Shown: positions 17,293 through 25,225 of the stretch, piece after piece
How positions within the stretch are numbered: position 1 is the stretch's first letter
Layout: each line of letters opens with the position of its first letter
Origin: Bordetella parapertussis
GTDB taxonomy: Bacteria; Pseudomonadota; Gammaproteobacteria; Burkholderiales; Burkholderiaceae_C
Length of the DNA stretch: 34,583 bases
Assembly (NCBI GenBank): GCA_945875935.1
Contig: CAMCNE010000014.1
Location: forward strand, 1 to 34,583
Reading direction: 5' to 3'
Notes under the pieces: model-generated
What the model saw: the letters and a program-made list of their open reading frames with translations, nothing else
What the model was told of the DNA's origin: nothing
Databases searched by the model: none
Position numbers and translations under genes: made by a program

Positions 17293-18182
17293 AGATCTTG
17301 CTGTTCGGCAAAAACGGGCAGGTCGGCTGGGAACTGCAGCGCGCGCTCGCGCCGCTGGGTGAAGTCATCGCGCTCGATGCCGACAGCACCGGGCTCAGCG
17401 CCGATTTTTCCAACCCCGAGTCACTGATCGCCACGGTGCGCGAGGTGGCGCCGCACTGGATCGTCAATGCAGCAGCCCACACCGCCGTGGACAAGGCCGA
17501 AAGCGAGAGCGATCTCGCGCGGGCCATCAACGCAACCGCCCCCGGCGTGCTGGCGCGCGAGGCCGCTGCAGCCGGTGCCTGGCTGATGCACTACAGCACC
17601 GACTACGTCTTCGACGGCAGCGGCTCGACCGCGCGGGCCGAAGACGCGCCCACCGGCCCGCTGGGCGTGTACGGCACGACCAAGCTCGAAGGCGAGGAGC
17701 TGATCCGCGCCAGTGGCTGTCAGCACCTGATCTTTCGCACCAGCTGGGTCTATGCGGCGCGCGGCGGCAATTTCGCGCGCACCATGCTCAAGCTCGCTCA
17801 GGAGCGCGACGCGCTGAAGGTCATCGATGACCAGATCGGCGCGCCCACCGGAGCTGACTTGCTGGCGGACTTGACCGCCCACGCCATGCGCAGCGTGGCG
17901 CTGCAGCCGCAGCACGGTGGCACCTATCACGCGGTGGCCTCGGGCCACACCAGCTGGCATGGCTACGCCACCCATGTGATCGAAAATGCCCGCGCACGCG
18001 GTGTGCCCATCCGCGTGGCACGCGAGGCGATTGCCGCGGTGCCCACCAGCGCGTTCCCGACCCCGGCACGGCGCCCTGCCAACTCACGGCTTGACACCCA
18101 AAAACTTCGCAACACCTTCGGCCTGCAGCTCCCGGACTGGCAAAGCGGCGTCGACCGCATGCTGGCCGAGGTTCTGGGCTGA
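17289..18182 (+). CDS. rfbD: dTDP-4-dehydrorhamnose reductase
   Basis: Last step to dTDP-L-rhamnose, using NADPH or NADH. The 297 residues begin MKILLFGKNGQVGWEL with the nucleotide loop at 7-13, then VNAAAHTAVDKAE, STDYVFDG at 103-110, and YGTTK with Tyr128 and Lys132. The C-terminal half has TSWVYAARGGNFARTML and DDQIGAPTGADLLA, usual for RfbD. The chosen ATG overlaps the rfbB stop; a longer frame from 17253 lies inside rfbB. 19 bases separate it from rfbA. Confidence 0.96.
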   Translation: MKILLFGKNGQVGWELQRALAPLGEVIALDADSTGLSADFSNPESLIATVREVAPHWIVNAAAHTAVDKAESESDLARAINATAPGVLAREAAAAGAWLMHYSTDYVFDGSGSTARAEDAPTGPLGVYGTTKLEGEELIRASGCQHLIFRTSWVYAARGGNFARTMLKLAQERDALKVIDDQIGAPTGADLLADLTAHAMRSVALQPQHGGTYHAVASGHTSWHGYATHVIENARARGVPIRVAREAIAAVPTSAFPTPARRPANSRLDTQKLRNTFGLQLPDWQSGVDRMLAEVLG

Positions 18183-18201
18183 CCCCCTCACGGAACGACC
18201 C

Positions 18202-19092
18202 ATGACCATTTCCCCACGCAAGGGCATCGTGCTGGCCGGTGGCTCCGGCACCCGGCTGCACCCGGCCACGCTGGCCATCAGCAAGCAGCTGCTGCCGGTC
18301 TACGACAAGCCCATGGTCTATTACCCGCTGAGCACGCTGATGCTCGCCGGCATCCGCGACATCCTGCTCATCAGCACGCCGCAAGACACCCCGCGCTTTT
18401 CCGCCCTGCTGGGCGACGGCAGCCGCTGGGGCGTGAACATCAGCTACTGCGTGCAGCCCAGCCCCGACGGACTGGCGCAGGCCTTCATCCTCGGCAAGGA
18501 TTTCGTGGGCGGCAACCCGAGCGCACTGGTGCTGGGCGACAACATCTATCACGGCCACGACCTGCAAGGGCTGCTGCACGCGGCCAACGCACGCGACACG
18601 GGCGCCTCGGTGTTCGCCTATCACGTGCACGATCCCGAGCGCTACGGCGTGGTCGCTTTCGACGCCAACCGGCGCGCGCTCAGCATCGAGGAAAAGCCCA
18701 AGGCGCCCAAGAGCAACTACGCGGTGACGGGGCTCTACTTCTACGACTCGCAGGTGTGCGACATCGCTGCCGACATCCGGCCCTCGCCGCGCGGCGAACT
18801 CGAAATCACCGATGTGAACGCGCGCTACCTCGAGCAAGGCCAGTTGAGTGTCGAGATCATGGGCCGCGGCTACGCCTGGCTGGACACCGGCACGCACGAC
18901 AGCCTGCTCGAAGCCAGCCAGTTCATCGCCACGCTCGAAAAGCGCCAGGGTCTCAAGGTGGCCTGCCCCGAAGAGATCGCGTTTCGCTCAGGCTGGATCG
19001 ATGCCGCCCAGCTCGAGGCACTGGCACGGCCCATGCTCAAGAACGGCTACGGCCAGTACCTGATGCAAATCGTCAAATCGCAGGTGTTCTGA
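18202..19092 (+). CDS. rfbA: Glucose-1-phosphate thymidylyltransferase
   Basis: First step of the rhamnose pathway: glucose-1-phosphate plus dTTP to dTDP-glucose. The start at 18202 (MTISPRKGIVLAGGSGTRL) gives 296 residues. The nucleotide-binding signature LAGGSGTRLHP lies at 11-21, then KQLLPVYDKPMVYYPLS, LVLGDNIYHGHDL, IEEKPKAPKSNYAVTGLYFY and GYAWLDTGTHDSLLEAS. All are typical of the RmlA family. The open frame extends upstream into rfbD but without conservation. Its stop overlaps the rfbC start by one base (TGATG). Confidence 0.97.
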   Translation: MTISPRKGIVLAGGSGTRLHPATLAISKQLLPVYDKPMVYYPLSTLMLAGIRDILLISTPQDTPRFSALLGDGSRWGVNISYCVQPSPDGLAQAFILGKDFVGGNPSALVLGDNIYHGHDLQGLLHAANARDTGASVFAYHVHDPERYGVVAFDANRRALSIEEKPKAPKSNYAVTGLYFYDSQVCDIAADIRPSPRGELEITDVNARYLEQGQLSVEIMGRGYAWLDTGTHDSLLEASQFIATLEKRQGLKVACPEEIAFRSGWIDAAQLEALARPMLKNGYGQYLMQIVKSQVF

Positions 19093-19628
19093 TGAAAGTC
19101 ATTCCTACGGCCATCGAAGGCGTTCTGATCATCGAGCCCAAAGTGTTCGGCGACGAGCGCGGCTTCTTCTTCGAAAGCTTCAACCAACGGGCCTTCAACG
19201 AGGCCGTCGGCCAGCCGGTCGACTTCGTGCAAGACAACCACTCGCGCTCGGCCAAGGGCGTGCTGCGCGGGCTGCACTTCCAGCGGCCACCCCACGCCCA
19301 AGGCAAGCTGGTGCGGGTCACGCAGGGCAGCGTGTTCGATGTGGCGGTCGACATTCGGCCCGACAGCGCCACCTTCGGCCGCTGGGTCGGCGTCGAATTG
19401 AGCGGTGCGAACCACCGGCAGATGTGGATTCCCGCCGGGCTCGCGCACGGCTTTCTGGTCACCAGCGACAGCGCCGACTTTCTCTACAAGACCACCGACT
19501 ACTACCGCCCCGAATCGGAAGGCAGCGTGCGCTGGGACGACCCCGACCTGGCGATCGCCTGGCCGCTCGAGGGCATCACACCGGCGCTGTCGGCCAAGGA
19601 TGCCGCAGCACCCGCCTTGCGCGCATGA
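19092..19628 (+). CDS. rfbC: dTDP-4-dehydrorhamnose 3,5-epimerase
   Basis: Third step of the pathway, double epimerisation at C3 and C5. 178 residues, the usual length. Catalytic His62 lies in VLRGLHFQ, Lys72 in GKLVRVTQGSVFDVAVDIR, and Tyr132 in FLYKTTDYY; the motif WIPAGLAHGFLV is also present. With rfbB, rfbD and rfbA it completes the set, so dTDP-L-rhamnose can be made entirely from this locus. It overlaps the next gene by four bases (ATGA). Confidence 0.97.
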   Translation: MKVIPTAIEGVLIIEPKVFGDERGFFFESFNQRAFNEAVGQPVDFVQDNHSRSAKGVLRGLHFQRPPHAQGKLVRVTQGSVFDVAVDIRPDSATFGRWVGVELSGANHRQMWIPAGLAHGFLVTSDSADFLYKTTDYYRPESEGSVRWDDPDLAIAWPLEGITPALSAKDAAAPALRA

Positions 19629-20716
19629 GTTTCCTGCTGCTGAGTTTCGTCGTCTCGTTGATCGCGACCTTGCTGGTGGTGCGATCAAGCGACCGACACG
19701 CGCACCTTTCGGCTGACCATGAACTGGGCGGGCCGCAAAAATTTCACCGCCGGCCGGTGCCCCGCGTCGGCGGAGTGGGTGTGCTGATCGCGATGCTGTC
19801 CGGCGCGTTGCTGGCGCAGTTGATGAACAGCCCGCTGAGCGCGTCGATCTGGTTGTTTCTGGCGTGTGCGCTGCCGGCCTTCGGGGCCGGGCTGGCCGAA
19901 GACCTGACCAAGAAGGTCTCGCCAGCCAAGCGGCTGTGGGCCACGGCCGCGTCGGCAGCGCTGGGGGCGTGGTGTCTGGACGCCTTGATTCGCCGCACCG
20001 ACATCCCCGGCGTGGACTTGCTGGTTCAAATGCCCATCGGCGCCATCGCGCTGACGCTGCTGGTGGTTTCGGGCGTGGCCAACGCGGTGAACATCATCGA
20101 CGGCTTCAACGGCCTGGCCGCGATGTGCGCGCTGATCATGCTGCTGGCGCTGGCCTATGTGGGTTTGCAGGTGAACGACCGGCTGGTGGTCACCCTGGCG
20201 CTGATCGCCGCCGGTGCCACGCTGGGGTTTTTCGTGTGGAATTTTCCGGCGGGCCTGATCTTTCTGGGCGATGGCGGGGCCTACCTGCTGGGCTTCGTGA
20301 TCGCCGAACTGGGTGTGCTCGTGATTGCGCGCCACCCGACGGTCTCGCCGCTGTTTCCCTTGCTGTTGTGCGCTTACCCGATCTTCGAGACCATCTTCTC
20401 GATCTATAGAAAGAAATATCTTCGGCACATGTCGCCCGGACTTCCTGACGGCGTGCACCTGCACATGCTGGTGCACCGCCGCTTGATCAGGCCGCTGATT
20501 GGTGAATCGCCAGAGCTCAGCCTGCGCGCCCGCAACTCGATGACCTCGCCCTACCTGTGGCTGCTGTGCAGCCTGTCGGTGATCCCGGCGATGCTGTGGT
20601 TCAGCCACACCGCGGTGCTGGCGGGCTTCATCGTGCTGTTCATGGTGTCGTACACCGCGCTGTACTGGAGCATCGTGCGCTTCAAGGTGCCGCGCTGGGC
20701 CGTCGTTCGGCACTGA
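19625..20716 (+). CDS. Polyprenyl-phosphate sugar-1-phosphate transferase, WecA/TagO-like
   Basis: Glycosyltransferase family 4 integral membrane enzyme that places a sugar-1-phosphate on undecaprenyl phosphate. The 363 residues form about ten hydrophobic helices. Catalytic landmarks are KFHRRPVPRVGGVG near 39-52, AEDLTKKVSP, the Asp in NAVNIIDGFNGLA, and FLGDGGAYLLGF. A His-containing cytoplasmic loop (GVHLHMLVHRRL) corresponds to the carbohydrate-recognition loop of WecA. It overlaps rfbC by four bases and ends the plus arm, 18 bases from the convergent pglF-like gene. The substrate (GlcNAc-1-P or a 6-deoxy-sugar) cannot be told from sequence. Confidence 0.9.
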   Translation: MSFLLLSFVVSLIATLLVVRSSDRHAHLSADHELGGPQKFHRRPVPRVGGVGVLIAMLSGALLAQLMNSPLSASIWLFLACALPAFGAGLAEDLTKKVSPAKRLWATAASAALGAWCLDALIRRTDIPGVDLLVQMPIGAIALTLLVVSGVANAVNIIDGFNGLAAMCALIMLLALAYVGLQVNDRLVVTLALIAAGATLGFFVWNFPAGLIFLGDGGAYLLGFVIAELGVLVIARHPTVSPLFPLLLCAYPIFETIFSIYRKKYLRHMSPGLPDGVHLHMLVHRRLIRPLIGESPELSLRARNSMTSPYLWLLCSLSVIPAMLWFSHTAVLAGFIVLFMVSYTALYWSIVRFKVPRWAVVRH

Positions 20717-20734
20717 GCGGGCCAAGGGCCTGGC

Positions 20735-22600
20735 TCAACGCGGCTGATATTCGGGGATGAAGCGCGCCAGCCGCTCGCGCCACGCTGCCGGCTGCACCTG
20801 CGGCTGCGGTGTGTTCAGCCAGCCCAGCAATTCGGCCATCCATGCCTCGGTGCCATGCTCGTTGAGGCGTGCAATGCGCAGGCTGGGATGCTGCGATGGC
20901 TGCGTGGTGTCGGCATCGGCCAGCAACTCCTCGTAGAGCTTTTCGCCTGGTCTCAGCCCGCTGAAGACGATCGTGATCTCGTTGTCGCGGTGGCCGCTCA
21001 GGCGGATCAATTGGCGGGCGAGCTCGACGATGCGCACCGGCTCGCCCATGTCGAGCACGTAGACCTGCCCGCTTTGGGCCAGTGCGGCGGCCTGCAGCAC
21101 CAACCGCACGGCCTCGGGGATGGTCATGAAGTAGCGGGTGATGTCCGGGTGGGTGACCGTCAGCGGGCCGCCGCGCGCGATCTGCTCCTTGAACTTCGGG
21201 ATCACGCTGCCGCTCGAGCCCAGCACATTGCCAAAGCGCACGGCCGAAAACACCGTGGCCACATGCTGCGCGGCCAGGTGCGACAGCACACGCTCGGCAG
21301 CACGCTTGCTCGCACCCATCACATTGGTGGGGTTGACCGCCTTGTCGGTGCTGATCATCACAAAGCGCTCGGCGCCGCATTCGGCCGCCGCCAGCGCCGC
21401 GTGATAGGTGCCTAGCGTGTTGTTCTGCAAAGCAGCCCAGGCGTTGTCGTCTTCCATCAGCGGCACGTGCTTGAAGGCGGCGGCATGGAACACCAGTTGC
21501 GCTCGCTGCGCGCTGAAGGTGGCGCGCAGGTGGGCGAGGTCCTTCACGTCGCCCATCAGCCGCACCAAAGGCAAACCGGGGTGCAGCTCGCCCAGTTGCT
21601 GCTCGATCTGGTACAGCGCGAACTCGCTCAGCTCGTAGAGCACCAGCCGAGCTGGCCCGTAGCGCGCGAGCTGCCGACACAGCTCGCTGCCGATGGAGCC
21701 GCCGGCGCCCGTGACCAGCACCGTCTTGCCCGACACGATCCCGGCAATGCCCGCCTCGTCGAGCACCACCGGCTCGCGACCCAGCAGGTCTTCGGGCTCG
21801 ACGGCACGGATGCGCTCGATGCGCGCAGCACCCGACTGCAACTCGCTGATCGATGGCACCGTGAGCACCGGCAGCGCCGTGGCTGCCGCGAGCTCGATGG
21901 CGCGCCGTCGCTGTGCGGCGGTGGCATTGGGCAAGGCGGTGATGATGTGGGTGGCACCGGCCGTCACGCTGGGCTTGAGCACGTCATCGAAGCTGCCCAG
22001 CACCGGCGCGTTGGCGATGCGCGCACCTCGCTTGGCGGGATCGTCGTCGAGCAGTCCCAGCACCGTCCAGCCTTGCTGCGGCAGGCCGGCCACCAGCAGC
22101 CGCGCCGCCTCGCCAGCACCCATCACGATGGCGCGGCGCACCTCGCTGGCACCGCCGGTGATGCGCGCGCGGGTGTGCTCGTACAGCATGCGGTAGGCCA
22201 TGCGCGTCATGCACAGCCCCATCAGCGTGACGATGGGGTGCAGCGCCAGCACCGCGCGCGGCACCTCGTAGAGCTGCATCATCAGCACCGCCACCGCGCT
22301 GATGGCACCGGCCACGGCGCACGACACCGTCAGCCGCTGCACCTCGCCAAAGCCCGAAAAGCGCCACATGCCCTCAGGCACACGGGCCAGCTTGAAAACA
22401 ACCAGATAGACCGCCACCACACCCAGCATCACCGCGATGTCGTAATCGGGGCGGGCACTCCACCAGCGCTCGAAACCCAGGCGAAACAGGTAGGTCGCGT
22501 TCCAGCACAGCGCGATCGTCAAGCCGTCGAGCAGCAGTGTGAGCGGCTGCCGGTGCGGGCGCCAGCGGGCCAAAAAGCGATCGATTCGGTGCCAGATCAT
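20735..22600 (-). CDS. Membrane UDP-GlcNAc 4,6-dehydratase, PglF/WbpM-like
   Basis: Makes a UDP-4-keto-6-deoxy-HexNAc from UDP-GlcNAc. The 621 residues have four N-terminal transmembrane helices (about 20-140), a CoA-binding-like Rossmann domain starting at VMGAGEAARLL (159-169), then the dehydratase domain with TGAGGSIGSELCRQL at 297-311. In the active site the usual YxxxK tyrosine is replaced: STDKAVNPTNVMGASK has Met428 with Lys432, as in WbpM, PglF and CapD relatives. It is the last gene of the minus arm, 13 bases after the sugar transferase. With the next two genes upstream it forms a PglF-PglC-PglE-like set. Confidence 0.92.
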   Translation of the reverse strand: MIWHRIDRFLARWRPHRQPLTLLLDGLTIALCWNATYLFRLGFERWWSARPDYDIAVMLGVVAVYLVVFKLARVPEGMWRFSGFGEVQRLTVSCAVAGAISAVAVLMMQLYEVPRAVLALHPIVTLMGLCMTRMAYRMLYEHTRARITGGASEVRRAIVMGAGEAARLLVAGLPQQGWTVLGLLDDDPAKRGARIANAPVLGSFDDVLKPSVTAGATHIITALPNATAAQRRRAIELAAATALPVLTVPSISELQSGAARIERIRAVEPEDLLGREPVVLDEAGIAGIVSGKTVLVTGAGGSIGSELCRQLARYGPARLVLYELSEFALYQIEQQLGELHPGLPLVRLMGDVKDLAHLRATFSAQRAQLVFHAAAFKHVPLMEDDNAWAALQNNTLGTYHAALAAAECGAERFVMISTDKAVNPTNVMGASKRAAERVLSHLAAQHVATVFSAVRFGNVLGSSGSVIPKFKEQIARGGPLTVTHPDITRYFMTIPEAVRLVLQAAALAQSGQVYVLDMGEPVRIVELARQLIRLSGHRDNEITIVFSGLRPGEKLYEELLADADTTQPSQHPSLRIARLNEHGTEAWMAELLGWLNTPQPQVQPAAWRERLARFIPEYQPR

Positions 22601-22613
22601 GGGGAGTGATGAA

Positions 22614-23222
22614 TTATCTGGGGGTCCACAGCGTGCGCACGGTGGCGGCGATGCAGCGCAGATCGCTCAAGGCGTTGGCCTCGTCGATGTACTTCGCCGA
22701 GATGGCGAGCTTGGCGGGCATCACCACCTCGAGGTACTCGCGCTGTGGATCGGCCGCCTGCCTGAGCCGCTCGCTCTCGTCGCGAAACGCGAGCGAGGCG
22801 GGATCGGTGATGCCCGGGCGCACGCCGAGCAGCTTGTCGCGCAAGGCCTGCGGATACACCGCCACATAGCGCGGTACCTCGGGACGCGGGCCGACCAAGC
22901 TCATGTGGCCGAGGCACACATCGATCAACTGGGCCAGCTCATCGAGCTTGGTGCGACGCAGCAGCGCACCGACGCGGGTGATGCGCGGGTCGTCGCCCAC
23001 GGTGATTTGCATCGCCGCGCTCGCCTCAGCGGCGTCGGCTTGGCGCATGGTGCGCAACTTGTGGATGCGAAATTCCACGCCATGGCGTCCCACACGAACC
23101 TGCCTGAAGAACACCGGCCCCGGCGAATCGAGCTTGATGGCGATCGCCGCCACCAGCAGCAGCGGCGCCAGCAGCAGCAGCCCGCACACCGAGCCCAGCA
23201 CATCGATCAGTCGCTTGGTCAT
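22614..23222 (-). CDS. Initiating sugar transferase, PglC-like
   Basis: Monotopic polyprenyl-phosphate phospho-sugar transferase (bacterial sugar transferase family). The start at 23222 (MTKRLIDVLGSVCGL) gives 202 residues; a TTG 7 codons upstream is less likely. One hydrophobic N-terminal re-entrant segment is followed by DSPGPVFFRQVRVGRHG, FRIHKLRTMR, the acidic pair in TKLDELAQLIDV, and GHMSLVGPRPEVPRYV. The short length without a large N-terminal domain matches PglC rather than WbaP or WcaJ. It lies between the aminotransferase and dehydratase genes, suggesting it uses a UDP-diacetamido- or amino-acetamido-trideoxy-sugar. Confidence 0.9.
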   Translation of the reverse strand: MTKRLIDVLGSVCGLLLLAPLLLVAAIAIKLDSPGPVFFRQVRVGRHGVEFRIHKLRTMRQADAAEASAAMQITVGDDPRITRVGALLRRTKLDELAQLIDVCLGHMSLVGPRPEVPRYVAVYPQALRDKLLGVRPGITDPASLAFRDESERLRQAADPQREYLEVVMPAKLAISAKYIDEANALSDLRCIAATVRTLWTPR

Positions 23223-23243
23223 GCGCGGTGGTCGGCCGCGCAA

Positions 23244-24410
23244 TCAGCCCAGCAGCGCACGCACGGCGGCGATCACGCGCTCAATCTGCGAGTCGTCCAT
23301 GCGCGTGTACAGCGGCAGGCTCAGCATGCGCTCGTAGGCCTGCTGGCTGTGCGGAAAACGCTCGGGCGTGAGTGCGTAACGCTCGCGCCAGTAAGGCTGC
23401 AGGTGCAGCGGGATGTAGTGCACGCTGCAGCCGATGCCCGCGGCGTACAGGCCATCGATGAGGCCGTCGCGCGTGAGCTTCGCGCCATCGGCCAGCCGCA
23501 GCACATACAGGTGCCAGGCGTGCGTGTCACCGGCTGCGGGCTGTGGCGGCGTGATCACCGGCAAGTCGGCAAAGGCCGCGTCATAGCGTGCGGCGATGGC
23601 CGCGCGCGTGGCCTGGAAGCCGCGCGAGCGGCGCAGCTGGTGGATGCCCATGGCCGAGGCGATGTCGGTCAGGTTGTACTTGAAGCCCGGCGCCACGATC
23701 TCGTAGTACCAGCTCGGCGCCTTGGCGGTGAAGCGGTCGAACGCATCGCGGTTGATGCCGTGCAGCCTCATCACCTGCACGCGCTTGGCAATCGCCGCAT
23801 CGCGCGTGACCACCATGCCGCCTTCGCCGGTGGTCATGGTCTTGTTGGCGTAGAAGCTGAACACCGTGACGTCGCTGCCCAGCGTGCCCACGAGCTCGCC
23901 ACCACAGGTGGTCGGCAGCGCATGCGCTGCGTCTTCGACCACCTTCAGGCCATGGCGGCGCGCCAGCGGCAGCAGCGTGGCCATGTCGGCCGCCAGTCCC
24001 GCGTAGTGCACCGGAATGACCGCCTTGGTGCGCGGCGTGATGGCGGCTTCGACTGCGGCCACGTCGATGCACAGCGTGGCCGGATCGATGTCGACCAGCA
24101 CCACGTCGGCACCCAGATAGCGCACCACCTCGGCAGTGGCCGTGAAGGTGTGGGTGGTGGTGATGACCTCGTCGCCCGGCCCGATGCCCAGCGCCTCGAG
24201 CGCGAGGTGCAGCCCCGCGGTGGCCGAGTTGACGGCCATCGAATGCAGGCCTGGGTCGCCCAGATAGGCGCTGAAATCTTCCTCGAAGCGCCGCGTCTTC
24301 GGGCCGGTGGTGATCCAGCCCGAACGCAGCGTGTCGACCACTTCGGCGATCTCGTCGTCACCGATGTCGGGCAGCGCGAAGGGGATGAAGGGCAAGGCGG
24401 TTTCAGGCAT
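23244..24410 (-). CDS. PLP-dependent DegT/ArnB-type sugar aminotransferase, PglE-like
   Basis: Transfers an amino group to a nucleotide 4-keto-6-deoxy-sugar. The start at 24410 (MPETALPFIPFALPDIG) gives 388 residues. Landmarks: SGWITTGPKTRRFE near 30-42, NSATAGLHLALEALGIGPGD at 61-80, IPVHYAGLAADM at 132-143, VVEDAAHA at 157-164, and the PLP lysine Lys190 in SFYANKTMTTGEGG. HYAG and GWITTGPK place it with ArnB/PglE-type 4-aminotransferases rather than the 3-aminotransferases. Adjacent PglC- and PglF-like genes support a UDP-4-amino-4,6-dideoxy-GlcNAc product. It starts 16 bases after the vapC stop. Confidence 0.9.
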   Translation of the reverse strand: MPETALPFIPFALPDIGDDEIAEVVDTLRSGWITTGPKTRRFEEDFSAYLGDPGLHSMAVNSATAGLHLALEALGIGPGDEVITTTHTFTATAEVVRYLGADVVLVDIDPATLCIDVAAVEAAITPRTKAVIPVHYAGLAADMATLLPLARRHGLKVVEDAAHALPTTCGGELVGTLGSDVTVFSFYANKTMTTGEGGMVVTRDAAIAKRVQVMRLHGINRDAFDRFTAKAPSWYYEIVAPGFKYNLTDIASAMGIHQLRRSRGFQATRAAIAARYDAAFADLPVITPPQPAAGDTHAWHLYVLRLADGAKLTRDGLIDGLYAAGIGCSVHYIPLHLQPYWRERYALTPERFPHSQQAYERMLSLPLYTRMDDSQIERVIAAVRALLG

Positions 24411-24426
24411 GGCGCAGTGTGCGGGC

Positions 24427-24864
24427 TCAGCCCAGCGTGACGAGGTTTTTTCTGGTCGCGGTGGGCACCGCATCGACCGAGACGCCGCCGTCGAAGGTCA
24501 CCAGCCGGCCACCATGGGCCACCGCCAGCGCCAGCAGGTAGGCATCAGTGACCTGGCGCGAGGTGAGCACGCGATCCCATCGCAAGACGCTGGGCTCGAG
24601 CAGGCTCACCGAATCTGGCCAGAACGCGTGGCGGCCATTGGCCATGGCCAGCGCGAGCCGCTGCGCGACCTGAGCCGTCGGCTGGGCATTGGGATAGCTG
24701 CCGAGCGACAGGATGCGCAGGCAGCCGTTCTGGGTGATCGGGCAAGACGCCCAGCCGGCTCTGGCGTTGTCGGCCATCCATGCGGTGGCGCTGGCGTGAT
24801 GCAGGTGACCGGCGTCCAGCAAGGCCACCAGCACATTCACGTCGAGCAGGGCTCGCAAGCTCAT
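24427..24864 (-). CDS. vapC: VapC-type PIN-domain ribonuclease toxin
   Basis: PIN-domain toxins cleave RNA (often tRNA or rRNA) when not bound by VapB. The 145 residues begin MSLRALLDVNVLVALLD with metal-binding Asp8; other acidic positions are Asp107 in QVTDAYLLALA and Asp125 in LVTFDGG. In the second conserved motif CPITQNGCLRIL a Gln (45) stands where many PIN toxins have Glu; this variant is also familiar in this subfamily, so inactivity cannot be claimed. It starts 9 bases after the vapB stop, as expected for a toxin-antitoxin pair. Its place inside a polysaccharide operon, in the same direction, is unusual. Confidence 0.9.
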   Translation of the reverse strand: MSLRALLDVNVLVALLDAGHLHHASATAWMADNARAGWASCPITQNGCLRILSLGSYPNAQPTAQVAQRLALAMANGRHAFWPDSVSLLEPSVLRWDRVLTSRQVTDAYLLALAVAHGGRLVTFDGGVSVDAVPTATRKNLVTLG

Positions 24865-24873
24865 GGTGCTGAA

Positions 24874-25116
24874 TCACACGCCTTCGGCGTCGCGCAAGGC
24901 GTTGACAAGATCGTTGGTGATCACCACGCCGGCCTTCGCAGGAAACGGCTCGAAACCCGCCGCCGACTTGCGTTTGGCGACCGTGGTCGCGTGCTGACCG
25001 GTGAGCGATCGGCGCAACAAACGCGACACCACCTGCCCCGCACTGCAGCCTTCCTTGCGCGCGAGCTCCTTGGCTGCGGCCAGCAGGTCTTCGTCAATGT
25101 CGAGCGTGGTTCTCAT
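24874..25116 (-). CDS. vapB: VapB-type antitoxin
   Basis: 80 residues from the ATG at 25116 (MRTTLDIDEDLLAAAKELA), with GAGG 8 bases upstream; a TTG two codons earlier is in frame. The N-terminal half reads as a ribbon-helix-helix DNA-binding domain of the type fused to VapB antitoxins. The tail (GFEPFPAKAGVVITNDLVNALRDAEGV) is the likely toxin-binding part. The gene directly precedes vapC. Four tandem 8-bp repeats lie 28-59 bases upstream and could be its operator. The ATG overlaps the stop of a possible 34-codon leader frame. Confidence 0.88.
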   Translation of the reverse strand: MRTTLDIDEDLLAAAKELARKEGCSAGQVVSRLLRRSLTGQHATTVAKRKSAAGFEPFPAKAGVVITNDLVNALRDAEGV

Positions 25117-25217
25117 GAGCAAACCTCAGTGAAGGCAGACAGATGATTCGTTGATGCGCTGATGCAGTGATGCACATCTGACGGGACTTTAACAACTTTC
25201 ATCGCTCGCGCGCTCAT
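25113..25217 (-). CDS. Possible 34-codon leader frame before vapB
   Basis: An open frame MSARAMKVVKVPSD...FTEVCS starts 8 bases after the methyltransferase stop and ends exactly in a TCATGA overlap with vapB. It runs across the tandem repeats. I do not recognise the peptide and no good ribosome site is visible, so it may be chance. If translated, it would couple vapB translation to the upstream operon. Confidence 0.2.
   Translation of the reverse strand: MSARAMKVVKVPSDVHHCISASTNHLSAFTEVCS
25144..25175. repeat. Four tandem 8-bp repeats upstream of vapB
   Basis: On the plus strand the units are TGATTCGT, TGATGCGC, TGATGCAG and TGATGCAC, directly abutting, with consensus TGATGCNN (minus strand NNGCATCA). 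The array sits 28-59 bases before the vapB ATG in the only sizeable gap of the minus arm. Evenly spaced short repeats before an antitoxin gene are typical of operators bound cooperatively by ribbon-helix-helix antitoxins. This reading is inference. Confidence 0.6.
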
Positions 25218-25225
25218 GCGGCCGA

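Noticed and set aside
22539..24440. 633-codon open frame on the plus strand
   Set aside because: It is antisense to the sugar transferase and aminotransferase genes. The translation is His/Arg/Gln-rich with no family, a normal side effect of GC-rich coding DNA.
25144..25175. Tandem repeats as a CRISPR array
   Set aside because: Units are 8 bp and directly abutting with no spacers; no cas genes are present.
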